NCBI GenBank assembly: GCA_028287035.1
Contig: JAQBQL010000237.1
Location: forward strand, 32,545-96,544
DNA: 64,000 nucleotides
Reading direction: 5' to 3'
From: Labilithrix sp.
GTDB taxonomy: Bacteria; Myxococcota; Polyangia; Polyangiales; Polyangiaceae
The notes beneath the pieces are model-generated. The model saw nothing but the letters and a program-made list of their open reading frames with translations, was not told the DNA's origin and did no database searches. This document shows positions 55,888-64,000 of this stretch, piece by piece (within the stretch, counting starts at the first letter, position 1; every line of letters starts with the position of its first letter). The position numbers and the translations under genes are program-made.

Positions 55888-57108
55888 CTACTGCGTGCGC
55901 CCCGTGATGCGGCCCGTCGCGCCCACCGAGGTACGGTCCGAGAACGGCACCGAGAGCGTGTTGCCGGAAGCGACGGCGGGGCCCTGCACCCACGACGACC
56001 CGCTCCAGGCGCTCGCGTGCAGGGGCGCGCCGGTGCCCGTGACGTCGCCGGTGAGGTAGTGGAGCTCGATCGTGCCGGCGAAGGTGTTCGCCTCGACCTT
56101 CGACGCGATGACCCACCACCAGCGGCTGATCGACGCCGCGGGTGCGCCGCCGGCGTCCATGTCCGGATGCACGCCGTCGAAGACCGTGAGGGCGACGACC
56201 TGGCCGGCGAACGTGTTCGACGCGAGGCTGACCGTTACCGGCGAGTACTCGTACGGCGTCACGTTGTCGTAGAGGTGGTAGGTGAAGGCCGAAGCGCCCG
56301 TCGCGAACTGCTTCGCGATCTGACCGCCGCCTCCGGGACCGAACCCGCGGAGCACGCCACCGTTCTTGCGAGTCGAGGTCACGGCGGCGCGCAGGACGAG
56401 CTGATTGTCCGCGCCGATATCGAGGATTCCGTTGTCGAAGTCGAGGTGCTCCGCGATGAACACCGCGCCGTTGACCTTCACTCCGTCCCCGAGGTCGACC
56501 TTCACCGCGACCGGCGTGGCGACGTTGTCGATGGTGAGCCCGCGGAAGGTCGCGGTCGCGGCCCCCACCGTGGGCGCATTCATGAATCGGCCCTTGCCGT
56601 CGTGATTCGTCACGGTCTGCAGAGCGGTGTTGGGTCCGCTCTTGCCGGTGAACGCGATTCCCGCGAGATCGACGACCGTCCCGTCGTTCAGGATGTCTCC
56701 CTGGATCCGCAGGGCCTTTCCGGTGATCGTCACCACCCCGCACGGCTTGACGACCAGGTTGCCCGAGATGTTGACGCCGCCGTCGAGGACGACCTTCGCG
56801 CACGCGTCGACGACCAGATCATGGATGGTGCTGCTCGCGCCGAACGTCGCGTCCTTCGTCACGGTCACGTCCGTGTCCGCGCTCGCGTCCGGTCCGCCGC
56901 CTTCGCCGGTGGGCGGTCCGTCGCCAGAGCCGTCGAGAGCCCCGCCGTCGGGGAGCGTGCCAGGATCGCCGCTCGAGCTGCCGCCCGACGAGGAGCTGCT
57001 CGTCCCGGCCTCGTCGCTCGTGCCCGAGCACGCCGCGGCTGTGAGAGGAAGACCGACGAGGACCGCGACGGTGAGCACGTGAGCGCGCGAGGGGCGAAGA
57101 AGCACCAT
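55888..57108 (-). CDS. Lipoprotein with beta-helix/adhesin-like body
   Basis: 406 residues from the ATG at 57108. Lipobox LPLTAAAC, then a Ser/Gly/Asp-rich linker (about 30-75). The rest is repetitive beta: many short VxIxGxAxxxxG-like turns (VVLDGGVNISGNLVVKPCG; ITGKALRIQGDI), as in a right-handed beta-helix. No catalytic motif. Follows the same lipoprotein style as the gene downstream of it at 55003; 24 bases lie between the two. Confidence 0.75.
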   Translation of the reverse strand: MVLLRPSRAHVLTVAVLVGLPLTAAACSGTSDEAGTSSSSSGGSSSGDPGTLPDGGALDGSGDGPPTGEGGGPDASADTDVTVTKDATFGASSTIHDLVVDACAKVVLDGGVNISGNLVVKPCGVVTITGKALRIQGDILNDGTVVDLAGIAFTGKSGPNTALQTVTNHDGKGRFMNAPTVGAATATFRGLTIDNVATPVAVKVDLGDGVKVNGAVFIAEHLDFDNGILDIGADNQLVLRAAVTSTRKNGGVLRGFGPGGGGQIAKQFATGASAFTYHLYDNVTPYEYSPVTVSLASNTFAGQVVALTVFDGVHPDMDAGGAPAASISRWWWVIASKVEANTFAGTIELHYLTGDVTGTGAPLHASAWSGSSWVQGPAVASGNTLSVPFSDRTSVGATGRITGRTQ

Positions 57109-57229
57109 GGGCGCCGTGCAAACCATGGCCCACGCTCGTCTCCCGCCCGATGCAGCATGGGCGCGCGCTCGGGCGGGGAGGCGCCACCCCACCCGCGCGG
57201 GCGGTGGCCCCCGCGAGCCGGAGTGTCCG

Positions 57230-59296
57230 TCAGGTCCGGGTCGTGTATCGCACCGCGCCGGCCTCGTCATGGAAGGTCTCCACGAGCGATCCGTCGACCA
57301 CCCGGATCACCGCGAAGCCGTTCGTGCCGGGCGCTCCGCCGCGTGGCCGCTCGGCCCACACGATGTGAGCGGCGCGGTCGTTCGCCTCCTCCAGCTCCGG
57401 GAGGTAGGGCACTCCGCCGTGAGCGCAGAGGCGACCGCGGAAGACGAGCTCGCCGTACGGCACCTCGTAGGCTGCCGCGCCGTGGACGTGTCCCCAGTAC
57501 CAGACGTCGGGCAAGCGACCCTCGAGTGCCGCCTTCACCTGCGCGAAGAGGACGGTCTCGCGGCCGTCGGGCTCGAGCCCGTGGTGGTGCGAGAAGAGGC
57601 ACAGCCGCTTCGGCGTTCCGTCGGCCCGCTTCGCGAGCGGATGCGCGATGACGCGGCGCAGCCAGTCGACCTGCGGATCCGCCTCCGGCGTGCCCTCGTG
57701 AAGGCGTCCGACCTGAAAAGGAATGATCCCGTTCTTCGCGGCGTGATAGCCGGAATCGATACCCACGAAGAGCCAGCTCGCGTCGTGGAGCGCGAAGTAG
57801 CTGTAGGTCTGCGCGTTGAATTTCGACGAGCGCAGGGCGATCGAGAAGTATCCGTGTCCGCCGGAGAACATCTCGTGATTGGAATTCAGCGTGAACGCAC
57901 CCGCCGAGCCTGCAGGCCAGTCGCGGACGAACTTGCGTTCCTCGTCGTCGGTACCCGCGTAGTACACGTCACCGAGGTGAATCGTGTGCGTCGGATGCAC
58001 GTCGGCCATGGCGCGTCCGATCCGCGCCGACGCGGCATTGTGCGTCCCCCAGTCGCCGGCAATCGCGATCACCGCGCCCTCCGGGATGGCATGGGTGAGC
58101 TCCGGGGGGTCGACCTGCGGAGGACAGACGGGGAACGGAGCTCTCGCGTGCACCGCATATTCGAAGAGGGCCTTCGCCCAGCGCACGTCGTGGTGCTCGT
58201 AGGCGCCGAGCCCCGGGACGTCGCGAGCGGTGAGAAGCCCGGCACGCGCCGGCGCGAGGCTCCGGACCATGGAAAGCGCGAATTGCTCCTCGGCGACGGG
58301 CCGGTTGCCGCTGGCGCGCACCGTGGCGAGCTCGCGTTCCGCCTGCTCGAGGAGGGCGACCACCGGCGCGGGCAACCCGGCGCGCTGCGCGAGCGCGCTC
58401 CGTACGCGCTCACCCACCTGATCGTCGCTGAGCCGCCACAGCCCTAGCGGCTCGGAGGTCCCGAGCGTCCGGATCTCTGCTCGCAGCGCGGCTGCCCGCG
58501 CCGTCGAGGCCTCGCGGTGTGCGCTGCGTTCCTTGCGCGCGATCACCGTGTGCTCGGCCCCGCCGACGCGCGGCGCATCGCTCCGGCCCTTCACCGTCGC
58601 ATGGACGAACGCGCGGGGCGGCCGGCGGTCGTCGGGACCGATGAACCGCTCCTCGACCACGTGCTCCTCGCGGACGTCGTCATGGCGGACGTGGACGAAG
58701 ACGCCCCGCGCGCGGTCGCGGTACGTCAGCGCGCCGCCCCGCGCCAGCCCGTGCGCCTCGGTGATCGCGCCGGTGAAGGAGCAGCGGCCGCCGCTGCCAT
58801 CGAAGTACGCGGGTAGCACGAAATCCGATACTAGGACGCCGTCGAGGAGGTACGCGTCGCGCGCGCTCTGGCACGGGTCGCAGATCTCGAGCAGGTAGTC
58901 GACGAGCGCGACCGGCTCGGTCGCGCCGGCGTGGAAGGGAGGTGGCGACCCCTCGACGAGGCGCGCGCCGCTCGGGTCGGCCAGCATCTCGAGGATCTCG
59001 TGGCTCGCGGTGAGCGACCATCCGGCGATCGCCTCGACGACGGCGAACGGCTGTCCCTCGCGGGTCAGGTGGAACCCCTCGTCGTCGCCGAGGTGCCGGC
59101 CGGTGAGGACCACTGGCCAGTAGTCGGCGGGCACCGCCTCGAGCACCGGGAAGACATCCACCGTCGCCCGGATGCCCCAGGCCGGGCCGAAGTCGCGCGT
59201 CACCTGCCGCTGGATGGCGGCGCCGATGGTCGCGACCTCGCTTTCGTCGACGACGTGCCGCGACTCGGGCGCGATGGCGACGTGGAGCGTGCGCAT
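57230..59296 (-). CDS. Fusion of an HExxE-motif domain and a calcineurin-like phosphoesterase
   Basis: 688 residues. The N-terminal ~220 residues carry H99-E-x-x-E103 in SLTASHEILEMLADP, which resembles a metalloprotein or zincin-like site; the domain is otherwise unrecognised. The C-terminal part (about 425-650) has the metallophosphoesterase set: AIAGDWGTHN, HLGDVYYAG, LNSNHEMF, FSHHHG and GHVHGA. No signal peptide is visible. The order HExxE-phosphoesterase is unusual; a role in phosphodiester or protein processing cannot be assigned. Confidence 0.82.
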   Translation of the reverse strand: MRTLHVAIAPESRHVVDESEVATIGAAIQRQVTRDFGPAWGIRATVDVFPVLEAVPADYWPVVLTGRHLGDDEGFHLTREGQPFAVVEAIAGWSLTASHEILEMLADPSGARLVEGSPPPFHAGATEPVALVDYLLEICDPCQSARDAYLLDGVLVSDFVLPAYFDGSGGRCSFTGAITEAHGLARGGALTYRDRARGVFVHVRHDDVREEHVVEERFIGPDDRRPPRAFVHATVKGRSDAPRVGGAEHTVIARKERSAHREASTARAAALRAEIRTLGTSEPLGLWRLSDDQVGERVRSALAQRAGLPAPVVALLEQAERELATVRASGNRPVAEEQFALSMVRSLAPARAGLLTARDVPGLGAYEHHDVRWAKALFEYAVHARAPFPVCPPQVDPPELTHAIPEGAVIAIAGDWGTHNAASARIGRAMADVHPTHTIHLGDVYYAGTDDEERKFVRDWPAGSAGAFTLNSNHEMFSGGHGYFSIALRSSKFNAQTYSYFALHDASWLFVGIDSGYHAAKNGIIPFQVGRLHEGTPEADPQVDWLRRVIAHPLAKRADGTPKRLCLFSHHHGLEPDGRETVLFAQVKAALEGRLPDVWYWGHVHGAAAYEVPYGELVFRGRLCAHGGVPYLPELEEANDRAAHIVWAERPRGGAPGTNGFAVIRVVDGSLVETFHDEAGAVRYTTRT

Positions 59297-59322
59297 CGCC
59301 GCATTCTACACGGGCGCGCGCA

Positions 59323-60015
59323 TCACCAGGGCACGGTGCCGGCGGCATCCTGGAAGGTGCCGGTGGGACCGTCCTTGCCGATCGTCGCCAGACGCACGAT
59401 GGCGTCGGTGCCCTGCTCGACGGTCTGCGGCCCCGAGTGGTGGTTGAGATCGGTCGCGGTATATCCGGGATCCACGACGTTGATACGCAGCTCGGGGAGC
59501 GCCTTCGCGTACTGGATCGTGAGCATGGTGACCGCCGACTTCGACGAGCAGTAGCCGAGCGCGGTGACCTTCGACTCGATACGGCTCTCGTCGTGGACCA
59601 CCGCGAAGGAGCCGAGCCCGCTCGAGACGTTGACGATGACCGGATTCGCGGAAGCTTGCAGCAGCGGCAGCATGGCGTGGGTGACGCGGACGATCCCGAA
59701 CACGTTCGTCTCGTACACCGCGCGGACGGCGTCGGCCGTCGTCTCGCGCGGCGAACCTGCTCCGAGGATGCCCGCGTTGTTGACGAGGACGTCGAGGCCG
59801 CCGGGCTGCTGCTGGATCCAGGCCGCGGCCGCGGCCACCGACGCGTCGTCGGTCACGTCGAGCTGCACGAATTTCGCGCCGAGCCGGTCGGCGGCGGCCT
59901 GTCCCCGCTGCGCGTCGCGCGCGCCGATGTAGACCGTGTGGCCGAGCGCGATGAGGCGCCGTGCCGTCTCGTAACCCAGTCCCTTGTTCGCGCCGGTGAT
60001 GAGCGTGCTTGTCAT
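59323..60015 (-). CDS. Short-chain dehydrogenase/reductase
   Basis: 230 residues from the ATG at 60015. Classical SDR: TGANKGLGYETARRL cofactor motif, NNAGILG, and catalytic Ser-Tyr-Lys with YCSSKSAV. NADP+ is likely because an Arg follows the first strand-helix (GARDAQRG). Divergent from a LysR regulator 56 bases away, the usual sign that the regulator controls it. Substrate unknown. Confidence 0.92.
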   Translation of the reverse strand: MTSTLITGANKGLGYETARRLIALGHTVYIGARDAQRGQAAADRLGAKFVQLDVTDDASVAAAAAWIQQQPGGLDVLVNNAGILGAGSPRETTADAVRAVYETNVFGIVRVTHAMLPLLQASANPVIVNVSSGLGSFAVVHDESRIESKVTALGYCSSKSAVTMLTIQYAKALPELRINVVDPGYTATDLNHHSGPQTVEQGTDAIVRLATIGKDGPTGTFQDAAGTVPW

Positions 60016-60071
60016 GAACCGAACGTAGCCTGCGGGGAGCAATGAACCAGCGAATAGGGTAGATACGTCTC

Positions 60072-61010
60072 ATGAGTAGCGTTCATGCGAGGGACCTGGA
60101 CCTCAACCTCCTGCCGGTCCTCATCGCGGTCGCCGACACCGGGTCGGTCACCGCGGCCGCGGCCCGCCTGTATCTCACGCAGTCGGCGGTCAGCGCTGCG
60201 CTCACGCGCCTCAAGTCGGCGATCGGGGACGCCATCGTCATCCGTCACGGGCGGGGTGTCGTGCTCACCGAGCGCGGCGCGCGCCTCGTCGCGGACGCGC
60301 GCCCGCACCTCGACGCCATCGTCCAGGCTGCGCTCCTGCCCGCGCGCTTCGATCCCCTGACCACCGACGCCACGGTGAGGCTCGGCCTCGCCGACATCGC
60401 CGACGAGTGGCTGCTGCCTGCGCTGCTTCGGCTCCTCGAGAAGCAAGCGCCGCACATGCGGCTCGTGTGCAGCCCCGTGCAGTTCCGGAGCGTGGGGGAG
60501 GCGCTTGCCACGCGGCGCATCGACATCGCGGTCACGATCGCCGACGAGCTTCCCGCCTCGGTGACGCGACGCCCGCTCGTGCTGAGCCAGCTCGTGTGCC
60601 TCTTCGACCCTCGTCACGTGCGGCTCGGGGCGCGCCCCACCGAGCGCGCGTATCTCGCCCAGGACCACGTCATCGTCTCCTACAACGGCGATCTGCGGGG
60701 CGTCATCGAGGAGATGTTCGGCCGCGAGCGCCGGGTCCGGTGCTCGGTGGCGAGCTTCAGCAGCATCGGCGCGATCGTCGATGGCAGCAGCCTCGTCGCC
60801 ACCATCCCGGTCTTCTTCGCGCCGCACATCCTCCAGCTGCGGCCCCATCTCCGGGTATCGCCCCTCCCGTTTCCGCACGAGGGCGGGAGCATCGATCTCC
60901 TCTGGCCGACCGCCCTCGACGGGGACCCGGCGTGCCGCTTCGTGCGCGAGGCGATCGTGGCGATCGCGGTCCCTACCGGGAAGGCGGCGTCTCGGAGATC
61001 GAGGTCGTGA
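60072..61010 (+). CDS. LysR-family transcriptional regulator
   Basis: 312 residues. Helix-turn-helix in the first 70 residues (NLLPVLIAVADTGSVTAAAA, then SQSAVSAALTRLKSAIG pattern) and a substrate-binding domain after it. The short intergenic region with the SDR gene should contain its T-N11-A site. Probably activates or represses the SDR. Confidence 0.92.
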   Translation: MSSVHARDLDLNLLPVLIAVADTGSVTAAAARLYLTQSAVSAALTRLKSAIGDAIVIRHGRGVVLTERGARLVADARPHLDAIVQAALLPARFDPLTTDATVRLGLADIADEWLLPALLRLLEKQAPHMRLVCSPVQFRSVGEALATRRIDIAVTIADELPASVTRRPLVLSQLVCLFDPRHVRLGARPTERAYLAQDHVIVSYNGDLRGVIEEMFGRERRVRCSVASFSSIGAIVDGSSLVATIPVFFAPHILQLRPHLRVSPLPFPHEGGSIDLLWPTALDGDPACRFVREAIVAIAVPTGKAASRRSRS

Positions 61011-61101
61011 GGGCGCGCGCCGAGCGGCCCCTGCGCCTCCTCGAAGGCACCCCGGCCTCGGGGGCGTTACCTGGTCGCACATCGTGGGAAAACTTGGCAC
61101 T

Positions 61102-62757
61102 ATGCGCCTCGTGCCCACGCCCAACGACGCTCCTGCGCCTGGCCAGCTGAAACGATCGGTCGGCCTCTACGGGCTGATGTTCGTCTCGCTGGGATCCATC
61201 ATCGGCTCGGGCTGGCTGCTCGGCGCGCTCAACGCCGCTCAGGTGGCGGGGCCGGCGTCCGTCCTCTCGTGGCTGCTCGCGGCGTTCATGCTCTCGCTCC
61301 TCGCGCTCGCGTACGCGGAGCTCGGCGCGACGTACCCGGTGGCCGGCGGGTCGGGAAGGTTCCCGTACTACTCGCACGGGCCGATCGCCGGGTTCATGGC
61401 CGGGTGGGCCTCGTGGCTCCAGTCCGTCTTCATCGCCCCGATCGAGGTGCTCGCCGCCATCACGTACGTGAACAGCGTCACGTGGGTGAACCAGCACTTC
61501 AACATGATCCACAAGGTCGGCGAGAACGCTGGCCTCCTGAACGGCACCGGCCTCGTCGTCGCGCTCCTGCTGATGATGGTGTTCACGGCGATGAACCTCG
61601 CCGGCGCGAAGTTCCTCTCCGAGAGCAACGCCATCGTCGTCATCTGGAAGACCGCAGTGCCGGTCCTGGCGGTCGGCGTCGTGGCTTATCTCAAGTTCAA
61701 CCCGGCGAACTTCCACGCGGGCGGCGGCTTCATGCCCTTCGGCTTCCATGGCGTGTTCGCGGCGCTCACCGGCGGCGTCGTGTTCGGTCTGCAGGGCTTC
61801 GAGCAAGCCGTGCAGCTGGCCGGCGAAGCGCGCGACCCGAAGCGCGATCTCTCGCGCGCCATCCTCACCGCGATGGCGATCGGCGCCGTCCTCTACTCCG
61901 CGCTGCAGCTCGTCATGATCGGAGGGCTGGAGCCCGCCCACATCGCCGAGGGCTGGAAGAAGCCGCTCGGGACCGATCCTTCGGACTACGGGGCCTGGTA
62001 CACGCTCGCCCTCGCGGTGGGGGCCGGGTGGCTCGCCAAGGTGCTCATCATCGATGCCGTGATCTCTCCCGCGGGAACCGGAGTGATCTACGTCGGCACG
62101 ACGGCGCGGCTCTCCTACGCGCTCGGCAAGGAGCGCGAGATGCCGAGCGCGCTGTCGCGCACGAACGCCAAGGGCGTGCCGGTCGTCTCGATCCTCGTCG
62201 GCGCAGCGATCGGGACGCTCGCCTTCGGTCCGTTCAAGAGCTGGGCTGCGCTCGTCAACGTGGTCACGGGCGCGACGGCGATCATGTACGGCTTCGGCCC
62301 GGTGTCGCTCGCCGCGCTCCACCGCGTCGATGCCGGGCGGCCGAGCTCCTACCGCATGCCGATGCCGCGCCTGCTGCTTCCCATGGGCTTCTGCTCGGCG
62401 AACCTGATCCTCTACTGGGGCGGCTTCGACACCACGTGGAAGCTGGTGCTCGCGATGATCCTCGGGCTCGCGCTCTTCGCGATCGGCGCGAGGCACGGAA
62501 AGACCGGAGCGCACCGCACGATCCGGAACGTGGTGTGGGTCGCGCCCTGGATGCTCGGCCACGTGGCCCTCGGGGCGGTCGGCCGCTACGGCGCGGGCGC
62601 GCGGAACATCCTTCCTGGCGGGTTCGACCTCGCGGTCGTGATCGCGTTCTCCCTCGTCATCTTCTACTGGGCCGTGAGGTGCACGTTGACGGACGCCGAG
62701 ACCGCGGCCGCGGTGGCGAAGGACGCGCAGCAGATCGAGTACGCGCGCTCGGAGTGA
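61102..62757 (+). CDS. APC-superfamily amino acid permease
   Basis: 551 residues from the ATG at 61102, with about 12 helices. Family start GLYGLMFVSLGSIIGSGWLLG, then AELGATYPVAGGSGRFPYYS and FGLQGFEQAVQLAGEARDPK. Imports an amino acid or similar amine by proton or sodium coupling; substrate not predictable. 91 bases downstream of the LysR gene, same strand. Confidence 0.9.
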   Translation: MRLVPTPNDAPAPGQLKRSVGLYGLMFVSLGSIIGSGWLLGALNAAQVAGPASVLSWLLAAFMLSLLALAYAELGATYPVAGGSGRFPYYSHGPIAGFMAGWASWLQSVFIAPIEVLAAITYVNSVTWVNQHFNMIHKVGENAGLLNGTGLVVALLLMMVFTAMNLAGAKFLSESNAIVVIWKTAVPVLAVGVVAYLKFNPANFHAGGGFMPFGFHGVFAALTGGVVFGLQGFEQAVQLAGEARDPKRDLSRAILTAMAIGAVLYSALQLVMIGGLEPAHIAEGWKKPLGTDPSDYGAWYTLALAVGAGWLAKVLIIDAVISPAGTGVIYVGTTARLSYALGKEREMPSALSRTNAKGVPVVSILVGAAIGTLAFGPFKSWAALVNVVTGATAIMYGFGPVSLAALHRVDAGRPSSYRMPMPRLLLPMGFCSANLILYWGGFDTTWKLVLAMILGLALFAIGARHGKTGAHRTIRNVVWVAPWMLGHVALGAVGRYGAGARNILPGGFDLAVVIAFSLVIFYWAVRCTLTDAETAAAVAKDAQQIEYARSE

Positions 62758-62806
62758 CGTTCCGCCCCGGACGCACGCGCGGCACGCCGCAAGCAAGCCG
62801 GGGGCG

Positions 62807-64000
62807 ATGGCCGCGCTCGATCGTTTCGGATGGGTCGGGCAGACGATCGCAGACAAGCTCCACGTCGAGGCGGTGATCGCGGAGGGTGGGTTCGCGGTGC
62901 TCTACCGGGCGCGGCATCTTGGCTTCGACGGGCCGGTCGCGCTCAAGTGCCTCAAGCTGCCGGCGGAGCTCGAGGGTGAGGAGCGCGACCGCTTCCTGCG
63001 TGCGTTCCTCGACGAGGGGAGGCTTCTCCACCGCCTCTCTCGTTCGCACCTGGGGATCGTGCAGGCGCTCGACGTCGGCGCGGCGGTCTCTCCGAGCGGC
63101 GCCTGGACTCCCTACCTGGCGCTCGAATGGCTGGAGGGAACGTCCCTCGACGACGACACGATGGCTCGCGACAGCCGGCACGAGGCGCCTCGCAGCCTCT
63201 TCGAGATCATCGAGCTGCTCGACAATGCGGCGGAGGCGCTCGGTGTGGCGCATGCGCAAGGAGTGGCGCACCGCGACATCAAGCCGGCCAACCTGTTCCT
63301 GGCCAACGTCGGAGGTCGGCGCATCATCAAGGTGGTCGACTTCGGGATCGCGAAGGTCATGACCGACGCGGTGACGACGTCGCGCGCCCATGCCCAGACC
63401 GGCGCCACGCTCCCGGCGTTCAGCCCGCAGTACGGCGCCCCCGAGCAGTTCGACCGACGGTACGGGGCGACGGGCCCGTGGACCGACGTGTTCGCGTTCG
63501 CTCTCGTCGTCGTCGAGCTCCTCACGGGACGCGTCGCGCTCGACGGCGAGGACACGTTGCAGCTGTTCGTCGCGTCGACGAACCCGGCGCGTCGTCCGAC
63601 GCCCCGCACCCATGGCATGCACGTGAGCGACGGCGTCGAGCGGGTGCTGGCGCGCGCGCTGTCCGTGGAGCCGGGCAGCCGCTACGGGGCGATCGGCGAG
63701 ATGTGGAGCGACCTGAAGGCTGCTGCGGCGGAGTCGGACGCCCGCCTTGCGGTGGCGCGCTCGCTGCCCGTGCCCTCGAGCGCTCCTCCGCGCCTCGCCG
63801 ACGTGCCCACGGCGCCGGATCCCGCGGCGCCCCGGCCCGCGGCGCGGCCGCTGCGCGGAAGAGAGCCCGTTCGAGGACGCGGGCGCATCCTCGCGGCCGG
63901 CGGGGCCGCGGTGGTCGCGGTCGCGGTCGCGGGCTGGGCGCTCGTCGCTCACCGGGATGGTGTGCCGCCGGATCGGACGGGCGCCGTGACGCTGACGTCG
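62807..64000 (+). CDS. Eukaryotic-type Ser/Thr protein kinase (3' end outside window)
   Basis: Starts at the ATG at 62807 and stays open to the last base, so it is cut by the window edge; 398 codons are visible. Kinase motifs: Gly-rich IAEGGFAVLYRAR, catalytic Lys in VALKCLKL, HRDIKPANLFL, DFGIAK and GAPEQFD. After the kinase domain a Pro/Ala linker leads to one transmembrane helix (ILAAGGAAVVAVAVAGWALV), so it is probably a membrane-anchored receptor-type kinase. Such kinases often signal to FHA proteins; one FHA activator lies 9 kb upstream. Confidence 0.9.
   Translation, partial: MAALDRFGWVGQTIADKLHVEAVIAEGGFAVLYRARHLGFDGPVALKCLKLPAELEGEERDRFLRAFLDEGRLLHRLSRSHLGIVQALDVGAAVSPSGAWTPYLALEWLEGTSLDDDTMARDSRHEAPRSLFEIIELLDNAAEALGVAHAQGVAHRDIKPANLFLANVGGRRIIKVVDFGIAKVMTDAVTTSRAHAQTGATLPAFSPQYGAPEQFDRRYGATGPWTDVFAFALVVVELLTGRVALDGEDTLQLFVASTNPARRPTPRTHGMHVSDGVERVLARALSVEPGSRYGAIGEMWSDLKAAAAESDARLAVARSLPVPSSAPPRLADVPTAPDPAAPRPAARPLRGREPVRGRGRILAAGGAAVVAVAVAGWALVAHRDGVPPDRTGAVTLTS

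Overview
The window is a GC-rich (roughly 70% by eye), gene-dense chromosomal segment. The organism is most likely a myxobacterium-type Myxococcota, probably of the Polyangia side. The reasons are stacked hybrid histidine kinases and receivers, PilZ and FHA/sigma-54 regulators, a eukaryotic-type Ser/Thr kinase, cysteine-anchored LamG-type lipoproteins with acidic or Ser/Gly linkers, and a KimA-like transporter. No rRNA, tRNA, CRISPR array or prophage is visible.

Layout. 1-9687: a chemosensory/phosphorelay block, with the tail of a methyl-accepting chemotaxis protein, a CheA-receiver hybrid, CheB and a triple-receiver histidine kinase on the plus strand, facing two hybrid kinases on the minus strand. 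9.7-20.3 kb: ClC channel, porin, PilZ protein, a three-gene phospholipid or phosphosphingolipid head-group operon (CDP-alcohol phosphatidyltransferase, GtrA, AUR1-like PAP2 protein), a thioesterase, a REP-type tyrosine transposase, glucose-6-phosphate dehydrogenase and the start of an RND pump operon. This stretch carries about twenty copies of a short motif, CC(G/T)GGGTTG, in genes and between them, and the motif is almost absent from the rest of the window. 20.8-28.3 kb: RND pump, then a minus-strand molybdoenzyme operon (mobA, a small conserved protein, fdhD, FdhF/YdeP-like oxidoreductase). 28.3-37.3 kb: two divergent enoyl-CoA hydratases, an MFS exporter, a VOC protein, an L,D-transpeptidase-like lipoprotein, an unrecognised protein with a C-terminal membrane anchor, a phosphoribosyltransferase/kinase-like fusion and a KimA-type transporter.

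37.3-50.6 kb is a tightly coupled 13-gene minus-strand operon for a cell-surface or spore-coat glycan: two sugar epimerases, a B12-binding radical SAM enzyme, a GT4 glycosyltransferase, four CgeB-like glycosyltransferases, a UDP-xylose synthase-type enzyme, a nucleotidyltransferase, a methyltransferase, a glycosidase-like protein and an HD-like protein. Eleven of its twelve junctions overlap. 50.8-55 kb holds small unknown genes, a UXS-like protein that has lost its catalytic Tyr and Lys, and an FHA/sigma-54 activator; two sigma-54-like promoter matches lie next to the glycan operon and the UXS-like gene. 55-64 kb: two lipoproteins, a metalloprotein-phosphoesterase fusion, a divergent SDR/LysR pair, an APC permease and a Ser/Thr kinase that runs off the right edge.

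The strongest candidates for something undescribed are the regionally confined motif centred on an intact REP-type transposase, the 13-gene glycan operon, and the phosphoribosyltransferase/kinase-like fusion paired with a potassium-type transporter.
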